29,175 bases of DNA from JABSOG01 sp041583135 (GCA_041583135.1 JBFHGJ010000072.1:1-29175), one strand, 5' to 3'. Counted from the stretch's first letter, positions 11,934 to 21,216 are shown. The notes: generated from the letters alone by a model not told the origin. Translations and numbers: made by a program.

Positions 11934-14465
11934 ATGAAAAAACTAATTCTCAGCTTGCCTGTCGCTATTGCGATGAGTCTGAGTGGTTGCGGGGACGATA
12001 CCACCCTTGCAGATATCAATACCGAGGTAGTTAATAACGACCAAACCGTAGAGCCAATTGCCCGAGTGGTGTTCGACCCAACCGGCGGCAAATTATCCAT
12101 ACCCAATGACCTGTTGTTCTCAGGCACTACCGACGGTACTTTAGAGCTGCCCGATGAAGTGGCGGCAAGAGCAGCTAACGGTGCCGCAGACTACTCTGAT
12201 CCCGGCCAGGCCATGGGCGTGTTAGATGGCTGGTCAACCCAAAATCCATTTGTTCTGTCTATCGATTACCCTACCGGGTACCAGCTAGGCGTCGATAGCG
12301 TGAACGCGCCGGGTGCCGTGCGTATTTTCCAAGTTAAAATGGGTGGGGAGCCGGGCTGTGAAAGTGTCACCCGCGGTCTTGCCTGCCAACCGGTCGCCGA
12401 GTTGACTTGGGGCGTTGATTTTGTCACCAGTGCCAGCGGCAACGATATTGCCGTCGCGCCTTTAAAACCACTTAAATCTGCTACCACCTATATCATCACT
12501 TTGACTGATATGCTCAAAGATGATGCCGGACGTTCGGTAGGCCCTTCAGCTACTTATCAGCTGGTCAAACAAGATATCAATACTCATCCTTTGGCAACGC
12601 CTAGCCAATTGGCATTGCAAGGCGCGGTCAACAGCTACGAAGGTGTCGTCAGCGCAGGCTTTGGGCTCAGCAAAGACAGCATTATTTATGCGGCGGCGAT
12701 GACCACACAGTCTACCGGTCAAATTCTACCGACCATTAAAACCATGATGGCGGCAAACATGAGCTTAAACCCTGCGGCGACGCCAGTGGTAGCTGTGGCC
12801 GATAGCGGTATGAGTGTTGCTGAGAAACTGGTTGCCCTTGGCGTATTGAGCGCCGATGATCCTAACCTTGGCGCGTTTAGCGCAGCAAGATTGTATAGCG
12901 GCTATGTAAAGGTCCCTTACTTCTTGGCAACGCCGACGCCGGAAAATCCGTTGGCACCTATCAATACCTCGTGGAAAGCTGCTTGTGACACTGCGGTTAA
13001 AGTATCAGCCTATGCGGCTCAACAGGGTGATAGCTACCCTTATGATCCAACCGCAACGGCGCCGATCAGCCAAAACGATGCGATGTGTATGCAGTTAAGT
13101 GGCGGCTTGTTACGTGATTTCACTAATCCTGAAACCGGTTTTGTGCTCGATAAAGAGCGTCATTTGACCAAATACAACAAGATCCCACAGCTGCGTTCGA
13201 CTCAAACGTTAGACGTGCAAATGACCGTGCCGGATGTCAATGTCGTCAACTACATTCGCTCACTCATGGGTATGCCTGCAATTGCTATGCCCGAGGGCGG
13301 TTGGCCGGTTGTGATGATGCAACATGGTATTCCATCACGTAAAGAAGATATGTTAGCGACGACCGCTACCTTGTCTTTGTTTGGTTATGCTTCGGTGGCT
13401 ATCGATTTGCCGCTGCACAACAGCCGTGGCTTTGACATTGACCCAACCAACCCGGGTGATGAAATCAACGCCTATTCGGTATCGCCTGTACACTTTATGA
13501 ACCTGTCTAACTTGCCGGTCACTCGCGATAACGTGCGCCAAGGTGTATCAGATATGATGGCCGTTCGTCTTGGTCTTAACTTTATTCAAGGCGCGCCTAT
13601 TAACCCGACTCAAGTGTATGCCTTGAGTTTGTCTTTAGGGGCTATTACTACGACCAACTTCCTCGCGGTAACCAACACCAAGCACTTAGATGCGACGTTG
13701 GGTGCGACCGGATTGGATGCTATGTTTGCGGTTAAATCGGCGGTTTTGGCAAGCCCGGGTGGCGGTTTGGCCAACTTGTTGGTTGAGTCTGCTTCGTTTG
13801 GGCCTTTGATCCAAGGCGGTATTTTATCAGGCGCCGGTACACCATTGTCCGATGAGTTCAATGCCTTTATGGCCGCTGGCGTTCCTGAGTGTTTGAGCTA
13901 TATCAGCAATCAAGACGCTTATGTTTCATGCTCTACTCAGGTGTTCTTACTTGGCCTGAGTACCACTGGCCAGACCGACAAAATTGCTCAGTTCAAGAGC
14001 TTAGTGGCGCAGTTTGTCTTTGTTGCACAGACCTTGACCGATTCTGCCGACCCAAGTAACTTTGCTAGCATGTTGACGGCTAACCAGACACCGGTGGTGA
14101 TCACTGAGCTGGTTGGTGACGGTATGGAAAACCTCTCTGATCAGGTTGTGCCAAACCAATCGGTTAACACCCCAATCGGTGGTACCGAACCACTTATTCG
14201 CGCCTTGGGTTATACATCTTTAACTGGCTCTAAAACCGGTGATATTGATGAAAATGGTATTCCGGGCACTTTCTCTGGCGTGGTACGCTTTACCAAAGGT
14301 CATCACAGCTCACTGATCAATCCGGGTCTACGCCCTGAAGCCACAGATGCTGCGGCCAATGCGCGCGTGACGCAAGAAATGCAGGCGCAAGCGGTGAGCT
14401 TCTTTGCCAGCGACGGTCGTGCAATTGTGATGAATGACAGCGAGTTTGTGTTAGGTTCAAATTAA
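11934..14465 (+). CDS. VolA/Pla-1/cef-family surface lipase, lipoprotein
   Basis: The 843-residue product is a lipoprotein: MKKLILSLPVAIAMSLSGC has a lipobox ending at Cys19, and GDD follows. It resembles the VolA/Pla-1/cef extracellular lipases (bacterial virulence-factor lipase N-terminal domain), which release fatty acids from lysophospholipids or other lipids at the cell surface. The N-terminal region (about 45-215) has FDPTGGKLSIPNDLLF and ATTYIITLTD, typical of these lipases. An alpha/beta hydrolase domain follows, with PVVMMQHGIPS around 460-470. The nucleophile elbow reads SLSLG (565-569, Ser567) where GxSxG is expected. Likely catalytic His is in KGHHSS (His790/791). ATG 11934 follows GGGGAAT. 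A terminator follows. It probably feeds fatty-acid uptake. Confidence 0.88.
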   Translation: MKKLILSLPVAIAMSLSGCGDDTTLADINTEVVNNDQTVEPIARVVFDPTGGKLSIPNDLLFSGTTDGTLELPDEVAARAANGAADYSDPGQAMGVLDGWSTQNPFVLSIDYPTGYQLGVDSVNAPGAVRIFQVKMGGEPGCESVTRGLACQPVAELTWGVDFVTSASGNDIAVAPLKPLKSATTYIITLTDMLKDDAGRSVGPSATYQLVKQDINTHPLATPSQLALQGAVNSYEGVVSAGFGLSKDSIIYAAAMTTQSTGQILPTIKTMMAANMSLNPAATPVVAVADSGMSVAEKLVALGVLSADDPNLGAFSAARLYSGYVKVPYFLATPTPENPLAPINTSWKAACDTAVKVSAYAAQQGDSYPYDPTATAPISQNDAMCMQLSGGLLRDFTNPETGFVLDKERHLTKYNKIPQLRSTQTLDVQMTVPDVNVVNYIRSLMGMPAIAMPEGGWPVVMMQHGIPSRKEDMLATTATLSLFGYASVAIDLPLHNSRGFDIDPTNPGDEINAYSVSPVHFMNLSNLPVTRDNVRQGVSDMMAVRLGLNFIQGAPINPTQVYALSLSLGAITTTNFLAVTNTKHLDATLGATGLDAMFAVKSAVLASPGGGLANLLVESASFGPLIQGGILSGAGTPLSDEFNAFMAAGVPECLSYISNQDAYVSCSTQVFLLGLSTTGQTDKIAQFKSLVAQFVFVAQTLTDSADPSNFASMLTANQTPVVITELVGDGMENLSDQVVPNQSVNTPIGGTEPLIRALGYTSLTGSKTGDIDENGIPGTFSGVVRFTKGHHSSLINPGLRPEATDAAANARVTQEMQAQAVSFFASDGRAIVMNDSEFVLGSN

Positions 14466-14488
14466 GCCTTAACACCTTTACCGCTATG

Positions 14489-14519
14489 AAAATAGGCCCG
14501 GCATTGCCGGGCTTATTTG
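14489..14519 (+). terminator. Terminator after the lipase gene
   Basis: GCCCGGC and GCCGGGC pair around ATT. AAATA and TTATTT flanks extend the stem and provide a T-rich tail. It lies 24 bases after the lipase stop. Confidence 0.82.
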
Positions 14520-14546
14520 TATCTAATCGCTCGGTGGCTGTATAAT
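14517..14546 (+). promoter_or_regulatory. Candidate sigma-70 promoter of sohB
   Basis: A perfect -10 box TATAAT lies at 14541-14546, preceded directly by TG. The -35 (TTGTAT at 14517, spacer 18) is weak. Transcription would start about 30 bases before the sohB TTG. Confidence 0.5.
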
Positions 14547-14582
14547 GCCGCGTGAAAAAATCGACATCAACGGAGATTGGAA

Positions 14583-15602
14583 TTGGAATTTTTATACCAG
14601 TATGGTTTGTTCTTGGCTAAGGCCGTCACTTTTGTATTGGCCGCCGTGGCGATCATTGTGGCGATTGCCTCTGCTGCGGCAAAAAGTAAGAGCGGTGGCA
14701 GTGAGTTGGAAATAGAAGATATTTCTGAGGACCTCAATAAGGTTAAAACTCAGTTTGAAGAGCAGATCTTATCAAAAGAGCAGCTCAAACAGCGCAATAA
14801 AGCGCGTAAAGAAGCACAAAAAGCAGAAAAACAGCAAGAGGATGTGCGCAAGCCCAATCTGTTCGTCATTGACTTTAAGGGCAGTACCGACTGTCATGAG
14901 GCCGACAGCTTAAAAGAAGAGATCACCGCCATTTTGACCATTGCCGAAAAAGGTGATGAAGTGTTGGTGAAAGTTGAAAGCCCCGGTGGTGTGGTGCATG
15001 GATATGGTTATGCCGCCTCGCAGATCATGCGGCTCAAACAGAGCGGTATGGCGTTAACCATTGCCGTGGATAAAGTCGCTGCCAGTGGCGGTTATCTGAT
15101 GGCTTGTATCGGCGATAAGATATTGGCTGCACCTTTTGCCATACTCGGGTCAATTGGCGTCATGGCTCAGGTGCCTAACTTCAATAAAGTGTTGAAAAAA
15201 CTCGATGTTGATTACGAGCAGTTTACCGCAGGGGAATACAAGCGCACCGTGACTATTTTTGGCGAGAACACCGAAAAAGGCCGGGAAAAATTCAAACAGG
15301 AACTCGAAGAAACCCATGTGTTGTTTAAAGATTTCGTCAGCGGTTATCGTTCCTCGTTAGACATTGAAAAAGTGGCCACAGGCGAACACTGGTATGGTAC
15401 CGACGCGATTAAGCTCGGCCTTGCCGATGTCTTGCAGACCAGCGACGACTATATGATGAGCAAGCTCGATAGTCATAAGATCATTGGCGTAAAGTGTGCC
15501 ACCAAAAAGAACCTGGCGGAAAAGTTGGGATTGTCGATGTCGCTTGGCATAGAGCGTCTTGTTGCCAAATGGTGGCAACGGGGCAACAACCCGCTAGGAT
15601 AG
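14583..15602 (+). CDS. sohB: SohB-family membrane-associated serine protease
   Basis: The 339-residue product is an S49-family peptidase related to SppA that cleaves peptides near the inner membrane. The N-terminal anchor (about residues 5-33) is followed by a charged linker (EEQILSKEQLKQRNKARKEAQKA) and the ClpP-like protease fold. The catalytic dyad is Ser168 in KVAASGGYLMAC and Lys220 in GEYKRTVTIFG. I choose TTG 14583 rather than TTG 14577: GGAG at 14572-14575 is then seven bases upstream, and the product begins MEFLYQYGLFLAK, which aligns with E. coli SohB MELLSEYGLFLAK. The gene has its own likely promoter after the lipase terminator and is followed three bases later by tpm, so the two are probably co-transcribed. 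Confidence 0.93.
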   Translation: MEFLYQYGLFLAKAVTFVLAAVAIIVAIASAAAKSKSGGSELEIEDISEDLNKVKTQFEEQILSKEQLKQRNKARKEAQKAEKQQEDVRKPNLFVIDFKGSTDCHEADSLKEEITAILTIAEKGDEVLVKVESPGGVVHGYGYAASQIMRLKQSGMALTIAVDKVAASGGYLMACIGDKILAAPFAILGSIGVMAQVPNFNKVLKKLDVDYEQFTAGEYKRTVTIFGENTEKGREKFKQELEETHVLFKDFVSGYRSSLDIEKVATGEHWYGTDAIKLGLADVLQTSDDYMMSKLDSHKIIGVKCATKKNLAEKLGLSMSLGIERLVAKWWQRGNNPLG

Positions 15603-15605
15603 ATC

Positions 15606-16355
15606 ATGGAAGCAGATTTTTGGCACAATTGTTGGGAAAAAGACCACATCGGATTCCATCAAGATGAACTGCATCCGTTGATGTGCGCGCTTTTCCCTCA
15701 GTTCTTGCAACGCTTTGACGGTTTTGCGGGCGGTATATTGGCGCCACTTTGCGGCAAGTCGCTCGACATGCACTACTTGGCAACACACCGAGCGGTGCTT
15801 GGTGTTGAACTAAGCGATAAGGCGTGCCAGGACTTCTTTGTCGAGGCGCAGCAAAAGCCAGAGCGCTCAAGTTGTGAACGATTTAATCGCTATCGCGGCA
15901 AAGGTGCCGTGCCGGTTGAGCTTGAACAAAGTGCTGCTGGCGTAGGGGAGTTAGACAAGGATGACTTACAACCTAAAAGCGTTGCAAACGGACATAGCAT
16001 TACCCTTTGGGCTGGTGATTTTTTTAGCCTGACGGCAAAGGATGTGGCGGCTTGTCCGATTATTTACGACCGTGCCGCGCTAATTGCGCTGCCTGAGCAG
16101 ATGCAAGCACGCTATGTGTCTCACCTAAGGGCGATCGCACCTAAAGGAGCACAGTTGTTTCTGTTGACGCTGGAATACCCTAAAGACGCCATTGCTGGCC
16201 CACCGTTTTGTATTGACCAACAGACCGTCTCGGCGTTATTTGCCGGCTGTACCATAGAAAAATGGCAAACCCTCGACTTACCTGAAGGCAAATTTGCCCG
16301 CCGTTCATTCAATGTCTCTTGGATGCGCGAAACCTGCTACGTCATCACGCTCTAA
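15606..16355 (+). CDS. tpm: Thiopurine S-methyltransferase (with an internal insertion)
   Basis: The product is a cytoplasmic SAM-dependent methyltransferase of the TPMT family. In bacteria these act on selenium/tellurium oxyanions and thiopurines. Family landmarks are the N-terminal FWHNCWEKDHIGFHQDELHP (5-24), LAPLCGKSLDM (45-55, SAM site), GVELS (66-70), WAGDFF (135-140), DRAALIALP (155-163) and LTLEY. The ATG follows AGGAT three bases after the sohB stop. The usual length is near 218 residues; this one has 249. The extra ~30 residues sit between FFVEAQQ (about 83) and HSITLWAGDFF (130), a charged stretch rich in Gly, Glu and Lys, probably a surface loop. The 54-bp repeat array begins just after its stop. 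Confidence 0.95.
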   Translation: MEADFWHNCWEKDHIGFHQDELHPLMCALFPQFLQRFDGFAGGILAPLCGKSLDMHYLATHRAVLGVELSDKACQDFFVEAQQKPERSSCERFNRYRGKGAVPVELEQSAAGVGELDKDDLQPKSVANGHSITLWAGDFFSLTAKDVAACPIIYDRAALIALPEQMQARYVSHLRAIAPKGAQLFLLTLEYPKDAIAGPPFCIDQQTVSALFAGCTIEKWQTLDLPEGKFARRSFNVSWMRETCYVITL

Positions 16356-16365
16356 TTTCAAGGGG

Positions 16366-16527
16366 TTTATACAAGGATGTATTTATCCCCGATGGGCAGG
16401 ATAGCCCAATCGAAGGGGGTTTATACAAGGATGTATTTATCCCCGCTGGGCAGGATAGCCCAATCGAAGGGGGTTTATACAAGGATGTATTTATCCCCGA
16501 TGGGCAGGATAGCCCAATTCAGGGGGC
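16366..16527 (+). repeat. Three tandem copies of a 54-bp repeat encoding an 18-residue unit
   Basis: The unit begins at 16366, 16420 and 16474, nearly identical (one A/C change, and divergence at the 3' end). Each copy contains TGGGC-AGGATA-GCCCA, a small hairpin, and GGGG/CCCC arms around TACAAGGATGTA. Because 54 is a multiple of three, one frame (16319-16537) stays open and would repeat GLYKDVFIPDGQDSPIEG three times, but its start lies inside tpm with no ribosome site, so translation is doubtful. YKDVFIP-coding intergenic repeats are something I recall from Shewanella-like genomes; no search was run. Confidence 0.9.
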
Positions 16528-16573
16528 CGACACTTAATCAAATGGATAGCGTATAAGTGCTCTGACCCCCCTG
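16519..16573. terminator. Long imperfect hairpin between convergent genes
   Basis: TCAGGGGG...ACACTTA (16519-16537) pairs with TAAGTGCTCTGACCCCCCTGA read from the other side (to 16573), about 16 matched bases. It lies between the convergent tpm and symporter genes, so it could serve both as a terminator; no clear T tract is present. Confidence 0.45.
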
Positions 16574-16582
16574 ATATTTGGG

Positions 16583-17920
16583 TTAAGATTTGTGGATATC
16601 TAAATCTACGTCTTCAAGCTCAAAGCCCGCATTGGGATTGCTGAATACTTCTTGATTGAATTCGCCTTCGCTTTTAGCCACAACACACGAGACCATACAG
16701 TCGCCGGTAACGTTGACAGCGGTTCGGGTCATATCTAATAAGCGGTCAACAGACATGATGATGGCGATGCCGTCAAGTGGCAAGCCTACCTGTTGCAATA
16801 CCATCGTCAGCATCACCAAGCCTACGCCCGGTACGCCAGCGGTGCCGATAGAGGCCAATGTGGCAGTGACAATCACCATCAAATAATCGGCCAAGCTCAA
16901 ATCAACGCCGTAGGCTTGAGCGATAAAGACAGTGGCAACACCTTGCATAATGGCGGTGCCGTCCATGTTGATGGTTGCGCCCAACGGCACGGTAAATGAG
17001 GCAACATTGCTCTTTACGCCGAGTTTTTGGGTCGCGGTTTCCATGGTGATAGGCAAGGTGGCATTAGAGCTTGCGGTGCTAAAGGCAAATAGCTGAGCGT
17101 TGCGCATTTTAAGTAAGAAATCGATAGGATTGAGTTTGCTTAGCAGCAACAAAATGGCCGGATAGGTCATCAGTGCATGAATGAACAACACAATCAACAC
17201 AGTGACAAAATACTGGAATAAGGCTACGCCGTAAGCGCCAAATTGCTCTGTGGTGGTGGTCGCGCTAAGTTCTGCTATCAAACAGAATACGCCATATGGG
17301 GCCAGGTTCATCAACACGCTAACCAGCTTCAGGTTAACCTTATTGATGTCTTCAAATATCTCAGTCAGGCGCTGCCCCGGTTTGCCGCTCAATACCATGG
17401 CAAGGCCAAACAAAATGGCAAACACAATGATCTGCAACATTTGCCCTTTGGCCATGGCTTCAATGGGATTGCTGGGGAACATATTAACAATGACTTGCGC
17501 CAAGGTGGGGGCCTCTTTACCTGTGAGCTTGGCATCGGAAACAAACCCCGCACCTTCGCCGGGGCCGATGGCCAAGGCCATGAAAATGGCTAAGGTAATG
17601 GCAATACAGGTGGTGATGATGTATAGCGCTACGGATTTGCCACCAAGACGTCCGAGCTTGCTGGTATCACTCAATGAGCACACACCACAGACCAGTGAGA
17701 CGAAAACGAGTGGCACAACCATCATTTTTAACGATTTGACAAATATCTGTCCGCCGACATCGAATATACTGACAAACAGCGCTTTAGGTTCAAAGCTGCC
17801 GGTACCGAGTTGCCAGCTGACACCGGTCATAAGCGCATTGACTATATAGCCAAACACGACGCCTAAGGCCATGCCGATGATTATCCGAGTCGTAAGACTG
17901 AATTTATGGGTCTGAGTCAT
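16583..17920 (-). CDS. Dicarboxylate/amino acid:cation symporter (DAACS family)
   Basis: The 445-residue inner-membrane protein belongs to the glutamate/dicarboxylate (SLC1/DctA/GltP) family and couples uptake of acidic amino acids or C4-dicarboxylates to Na+ or H+. Signature blocks are the first re-entrant loop STASSNATLPITMETA (281-295), NMDGTAIMQG (318-327), the second hairpin GTAGVPGVGLVML (359-371) and the substrate-site helix DRLLDMTRTAVNVTGD (392-407). Length matches the family (about 420-450). Around ten hydrophobic segments are visible. The exact substrate cannot be told from sequence alone; the block DMTRTAVNVTGD leans to glutamate/aspartate carriers. The ATG at 17920 has only a weak GCGGGA ribosome site. 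It converges on tpm across the repeat array. Confidence 0.93.
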   Translation of the reverse strand: MTQTHKFSLTTRIIIGMALGVVFGYIVNALMTGVSWQLGTGSFEPKALFVSIFDVGGQIFVKSLKMMVVPLVFVSLVCGVCSLSDTSKLGRLGGKSVALYIITTCIAITLAIFMALAIGPGEGAGFVSDAKLTGKEAPTLAQVIVNMFPSNPIEAMAKGQMLQIIVFAILFGLAMVLSGKPGQRLTEIFEDINKVNLKLVSVLMNLAPYGVFCLIAELSATTTTEQFGAYGVALFQYFVTVLIVLFIHALMTYPAILLLLSKLNPIDFLLKMRNAQLFAFSTASSNATLPITMETATQKLGVKSNVASFTVPLGATINMDGTAIMQGVATVFIAQAYGVDLSLADYLMVIVTATLASIGTAGVPGVGLVMLTMVLQQVGLPLDGIAIIMSVDRLLDMTRTAVNVTGDCMVSCVVAKSEGEFNQEVFSNPNAGFELEDVDLDIHKS

Positions 17921-18086
17921 TGTTTTCCCGCTATGGATCTTAAATTTCGCCTTAGCCTACCAGCGATGGCGGAAAATATCAGCACTCAAGCGAAAAAAAC
18001 CAAATAAATTAGGATCTTTTCAACTTTATATGCTAAGTATTAAAGGGATTTAGACCGCTATTATAAAGACTCAAGGGAGTTGCCAG

Positions 18087-21000
18087 ATGCAGTATATACG
18101 CAATTTCGGCTTTTTGTTTATCAGCCTGTTATTTCTCGCCGCCTGTGGTAGTGGTGGAGGCTCGCTGACGCAAACGGGAGATGGTTCACTCGGAGAGCCG
18201 ACCACGGATGATGAAACGCCACCACCACCGGTGTACGCCATAGCACTCGAATTACTCAATAACAATGGCGTGGTTGACCCCACGGCTATCATTGCACAAG
18301 ATGCCCCTGGGACATTACGTGCCACCATTACCACCAACGGCGCCCCAATTCCTTACGAATTGGTGACTTTTTCTACCTCTAACAACTTCGGGGCGCTCAA
18401 CCCAACACTCGGGACTGCACAATCAGACGTAAACGGTCAAGCGCAAGTGACGCTTTTGCCGGGGTTCAATGAAGGTGCCGGGACGGCGACCGCACAGTTT
18501 ACGACGCCAGACGGCTCCATCGCCGTGGCGACCTTAACCTTTAGAACCAAAGGGGATGCGCCAACCAATACCGGCTCCAACGAAGTCAAAATGGCGATGA
18601 GCCTTAAAAGCGCCACCGGCGGTAACGATACAACGAACATCAGCGCGGCAGTTCCCGGAGTGATTGAGGTGCAGGTGACCGACTTTGACGGGGTGCCAAT
18701 CACTCAGCGTATTGTCAGTTTCAGCTCTACTCTAGGTCAGTTCAGACCATCGGCGGGCACAGCGCTGACCGATGAAAGCGGCGTAGCCAGCATTATTTTG
18801 ACTGCCGGTAGTGTCGAAGGGGCAGGTGAGGTAACCGCAACCTTCGAAGGCACCGATTCGGTGATTGGTTTCTACTCGCAAGGGGATGCGGTAGACCCTA
18901 ACCTTGTGACCGCCGATGTCACCTTTGGCATTTATTCTTGCCCAAGTGGTTGGGACAGGGTGATCAGAGATATCTCTTTGTGTACTGAAACCGACAATAT
19001 CTCCTCAACTTCACCGGGGATCCTATACATTCAAGTATTGAAGTCAGGCAGTACCGTGCCACTTAAATCAACATTGGTCAGTGCGTCGTCAACTTTGGGT
19101 AAGATTAGCCCAGAGACCAGCACTGCCATCACCGATGAAAACGGTATTGCGCTACTGGATCTTTTGGCCGGTAGTGATGTCGGCGCAGGTGAGGTCGAAG
19201 TCAGTGCCATCAATACGACCGCGAAAAAAGCCTTCGAGATCGGCGCTGCGCAAGTCACCATTTCTGTCGATAATGGGTTGGCACCGGGCGCGACGTTAAC
19301 CGCTGGGGCAACAACAGTGATCAGCGTATCTATCTATGACATCGACGGCAGCTTGTTTATCCCGCCTCTCAATGTCGAATTTACTTCCAACTGCGCAGTG
19401 TCAAACCCACCCAAAGCGGTGCTCGATGCCAATGTGACCAGTGTCGGCGGTGTAGCCACTGCGACATATCGTGCCGATGGTTGCTCACCGGAAGATACAG
19501 TGACGGTAACGGTTATCACCGGTGGCGATGCTATCACTCAAAACGTGATCATCCCTGTCAATGAAGCGGCGATTGGCTCCATTGAGTTTGTCGGCGTATC
19601 AAACGATTACATCTCTCTTAAGGGCACCGGTGGACAGGGTCGCAGTGAAACCTCCGTGGTTGAGTTTAGAGTGCTTGACGAAAACGCCAATCCGGCCTCG
19701 CAAAAAGAGGTCACCTTTGAGCTAACCAACGATGCCGGCGGTATCAGCATTTCGCCGACCACAGCACAGTCGAACAATGAAGGTTTAGTGCAAACGGTGG
19801 TACGCTCTGGTGACGTACCGGGCGCGGTAAGGGTGTTGGCCTATGTGACGCCTGATAATAGCGACTCGGGTAATCATGACAATCGTATCTCTGCGGTATC
19901 TGATGTGTTGATCATTTCTACCGGTTTACCGGATAACAACAGTTTTACTCTGTCGGCGGCGATTTTAAATCCCGAGGCTTTAACCCATACCGGCGGTGAA
20001 GTGACCCTAACCGCTCATTTGGCTGATCACTTTAACAACCCGGTGCCTGATGGCACGGCGGTTTATTTCACCAGTGAAGGCGGCGCAATAGATCCGGGCT
20101 GTAACACCGAAGCTGGCAAATGTGCCGTTACTTGGCGTGGTCAGGACCCTCGACCGTTTAGTGACAGCGCGCACTACGACAATTCCATTGCTGCAACTAA
20201 GTTCGATCGCTATTTTGGGTCTTGGGCGCCAGTTACTTTAGGTTTGCCAAATTTCTACGGCACCATTGCAAAACCGCTTGGCGGCCGTTCTACCGTCTTG
20301 GCGCATGCAGTTGGTGAAGAATCGTTTACCGACCTCAATGGTAACGGCCGTTTTGACAGTGGCGAGTATTATTCACGTTATGATTTACCTGAGGCTTTCA
20401 TCGACCATAACGAAAATGGTTTATATGACGGTATTTCTTGTGCCGATGCCTCAGACCCTTGTGCCCCTGCCAATTCCGACGGCGGTGAGTTTGAAGAATA
20501 TTGGGATTTCAACAATGATGGGCTCTATACTGGTGCCGATGGCGTTTACAACGGCTATCTATGTAGCGGTGCGGCGCTGGCTGCCGGTAACTGTAAGTGG
20601 GAGCCTTTGCATGTTAGACGTAACTTAAGCATGGTTATGTCTGGTAGCACTGCTTATTTTAGGGTGATCACGCCTAAATTGGCTGCCACTTGTGATCCGG
20701 TGGTAGAACTCGATAACAGCGACAATGTGACTTATACCCTGAAGCAATTGGAAGACTCTGATGTTTCGACTTATTGCGACATCGGTTATATCGATTTGCA
20801 GCGAATTGAAGATACCAATGGTAATGATATCGGTATTTCTAACGTCAGTATGGTGTTAGTCCTATCAGATATCTTCAACAATCCATTGCCTTTTGGCACC
20901 ACAGTCACTATTCAAGCCGATAATGGTGTGCTTTCAGGCAACACGGCAATGACTATTGGTAGCACTAATACGACAATCCCTTTGCGTATGGGTTTTGCCA

Positions 21001-21113
21001 TTGCCCGTGAAGGGGAAGGTAATAAGAAATCCAGTGGGGCTATCACCATTACGGTGACTACACCATTGGAAATTGTCAGTGGCTTATCGATTACCGTCAA
21101 CGACGATAGATAG
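18087..21113 (+). CDS. Large lipoprotein with Big-1/invasin-type Ig domains and Ca-binding-like loops
   Basis: The 1008-residue product is a cell-surface or periplasmic lipoprotein: MQYIRNFGFLFISLLFLAAC gives a lipobox ending at Cys20, and a Gly/Ser/Thr/Pro linker follows. At least four bacterial Ig-like (Big_1) repeats follow, with the recurring phrases G.L.P..GTA.TD.NG.A...L.AG...GAGEVTA at about 95-130, 205-255 and 330-380, and further copies to about 680. A distinct region (about 745-830) has EF-hand-like loops: DLNGNGRFDSGEY, DHNENGLYDG and DFNNDGLYTGADG (from 807). Cysteines cluster there. Such proteins are adhesins or intimin/invasin-like surface proteins; without a beta-barrel it is anchored by lipid only. 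ATG 18087 follows AAGGGAG. A terminator follows. Confidence 0.88.
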   Translation: MQYIRNFGFLFISLLFLAACGSGGGSLTQTGDGSLGEPTTDDETPPPPVYAIALELLNNNGVVDPTAIIAQDAPGTLRATITTNGAPIPYELVTFSTSNNFGALNPTLGTAQSDVNGQAQVTLLPGFNEGAGTATAQFTTPDGSIAVATLTFRTKGDAPTNTGSNEVKMAMSLKSATGGNDTTNISAAVPGVIEVQVTDFDGVPITQRIVSFSSTLGQFRPSAGTALTDESGVASIILTAGSVEGAGEVTATFEGTDSVIGFYSQGDAVDPNLVTADVTFGIYSCPSGWDRVIRDISLCTETDNISSTSPGILYIQVLKSGSTVPLKSTLVSASSTLGKISPETSTAITDENGIALLDLLAGSDVGAGEVEVSAINTTAKKAFEIGAAQVTISVDNGLAPGATLTAGATTVISVSIYDIDGSLFIPPLNVEFTSNCAVSNPPKAVLDANVTSVGGVATATYRADGCSPEDTVTVTVITGGDAITQNVIIPVNEAAIGSIEFVGVSNDYISLKGTGGQGRSETSVVEFRVLDENANPASQKEVTFELTNDAGGISISPTTAQSNNEGLVQTVVRSGDVPGAVRVLAYVTPDNSDSGNHDNRISAVSDVLIISTGLPDNNSFTLSAAILNPEALTHTGGEVTLTAHLADHFNNPVPDGTAVYFTSEGGAIDPGCNTEAGKCAVTWRGQDPRPFSDSAHYDNSIAATKFDRYFGSWAPVTLGLPNFYGTIAKPLGGRSTVLAHAVGEESFTDLNGNGRFDSGEYYSRYDLPEAFIDHNENGLYDGISCADASDPCAPANSDGGEFEEYWDFNNDGLYTGADGVYNGYLCSGAALAAGNCKWEPLHVRRNLSMVMSGSTAYFRVITPKLAATCDPVVELDNSDNVTYTLKQLEDSDVSTYCDIGYIDLQRIEDTNGNDIGISNVSMVLVLSDIFNNPLPFGTTVTIQADNGVLSGNTAMTIGSTNTTIPLRMGFAIAREGEGNKKSSGAITITVTTPLEIVSGLSITVNDDR

Positions 21114-21135
21114 TCTTAACCCCAAGCTCAACACC

Positions 21136-21160
21136 AGCCCGGCTTTATGCCGGGTTTTCC
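21136..21160 (+). terminator. Terminator after the Ig-domain lipoprotein
   Basis: CCCGGC (21138-21143) and GCCGGG (21149-21154) pair and are followed by TTTT. It lies 25 bases after the stop. Confidence 0.85.
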
Positions 21161-21216
21161 TTATATGGACATAAGGAGTAGACAGCGCCGGCGACTTCAG
21201 GGACGAAGGAGGTAGA

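Noticed and set aside
16366..16527. CRISPR array
   Set aside because: The copies are head-to-tail with no unique spacers, and no cas genes are nearby.
16319..16537. A 72-residue protein made of 18-residue repeats
   Set aside because: The start lies inside tpm without a ribosome site; treated as a DNA repeat with an open frame.
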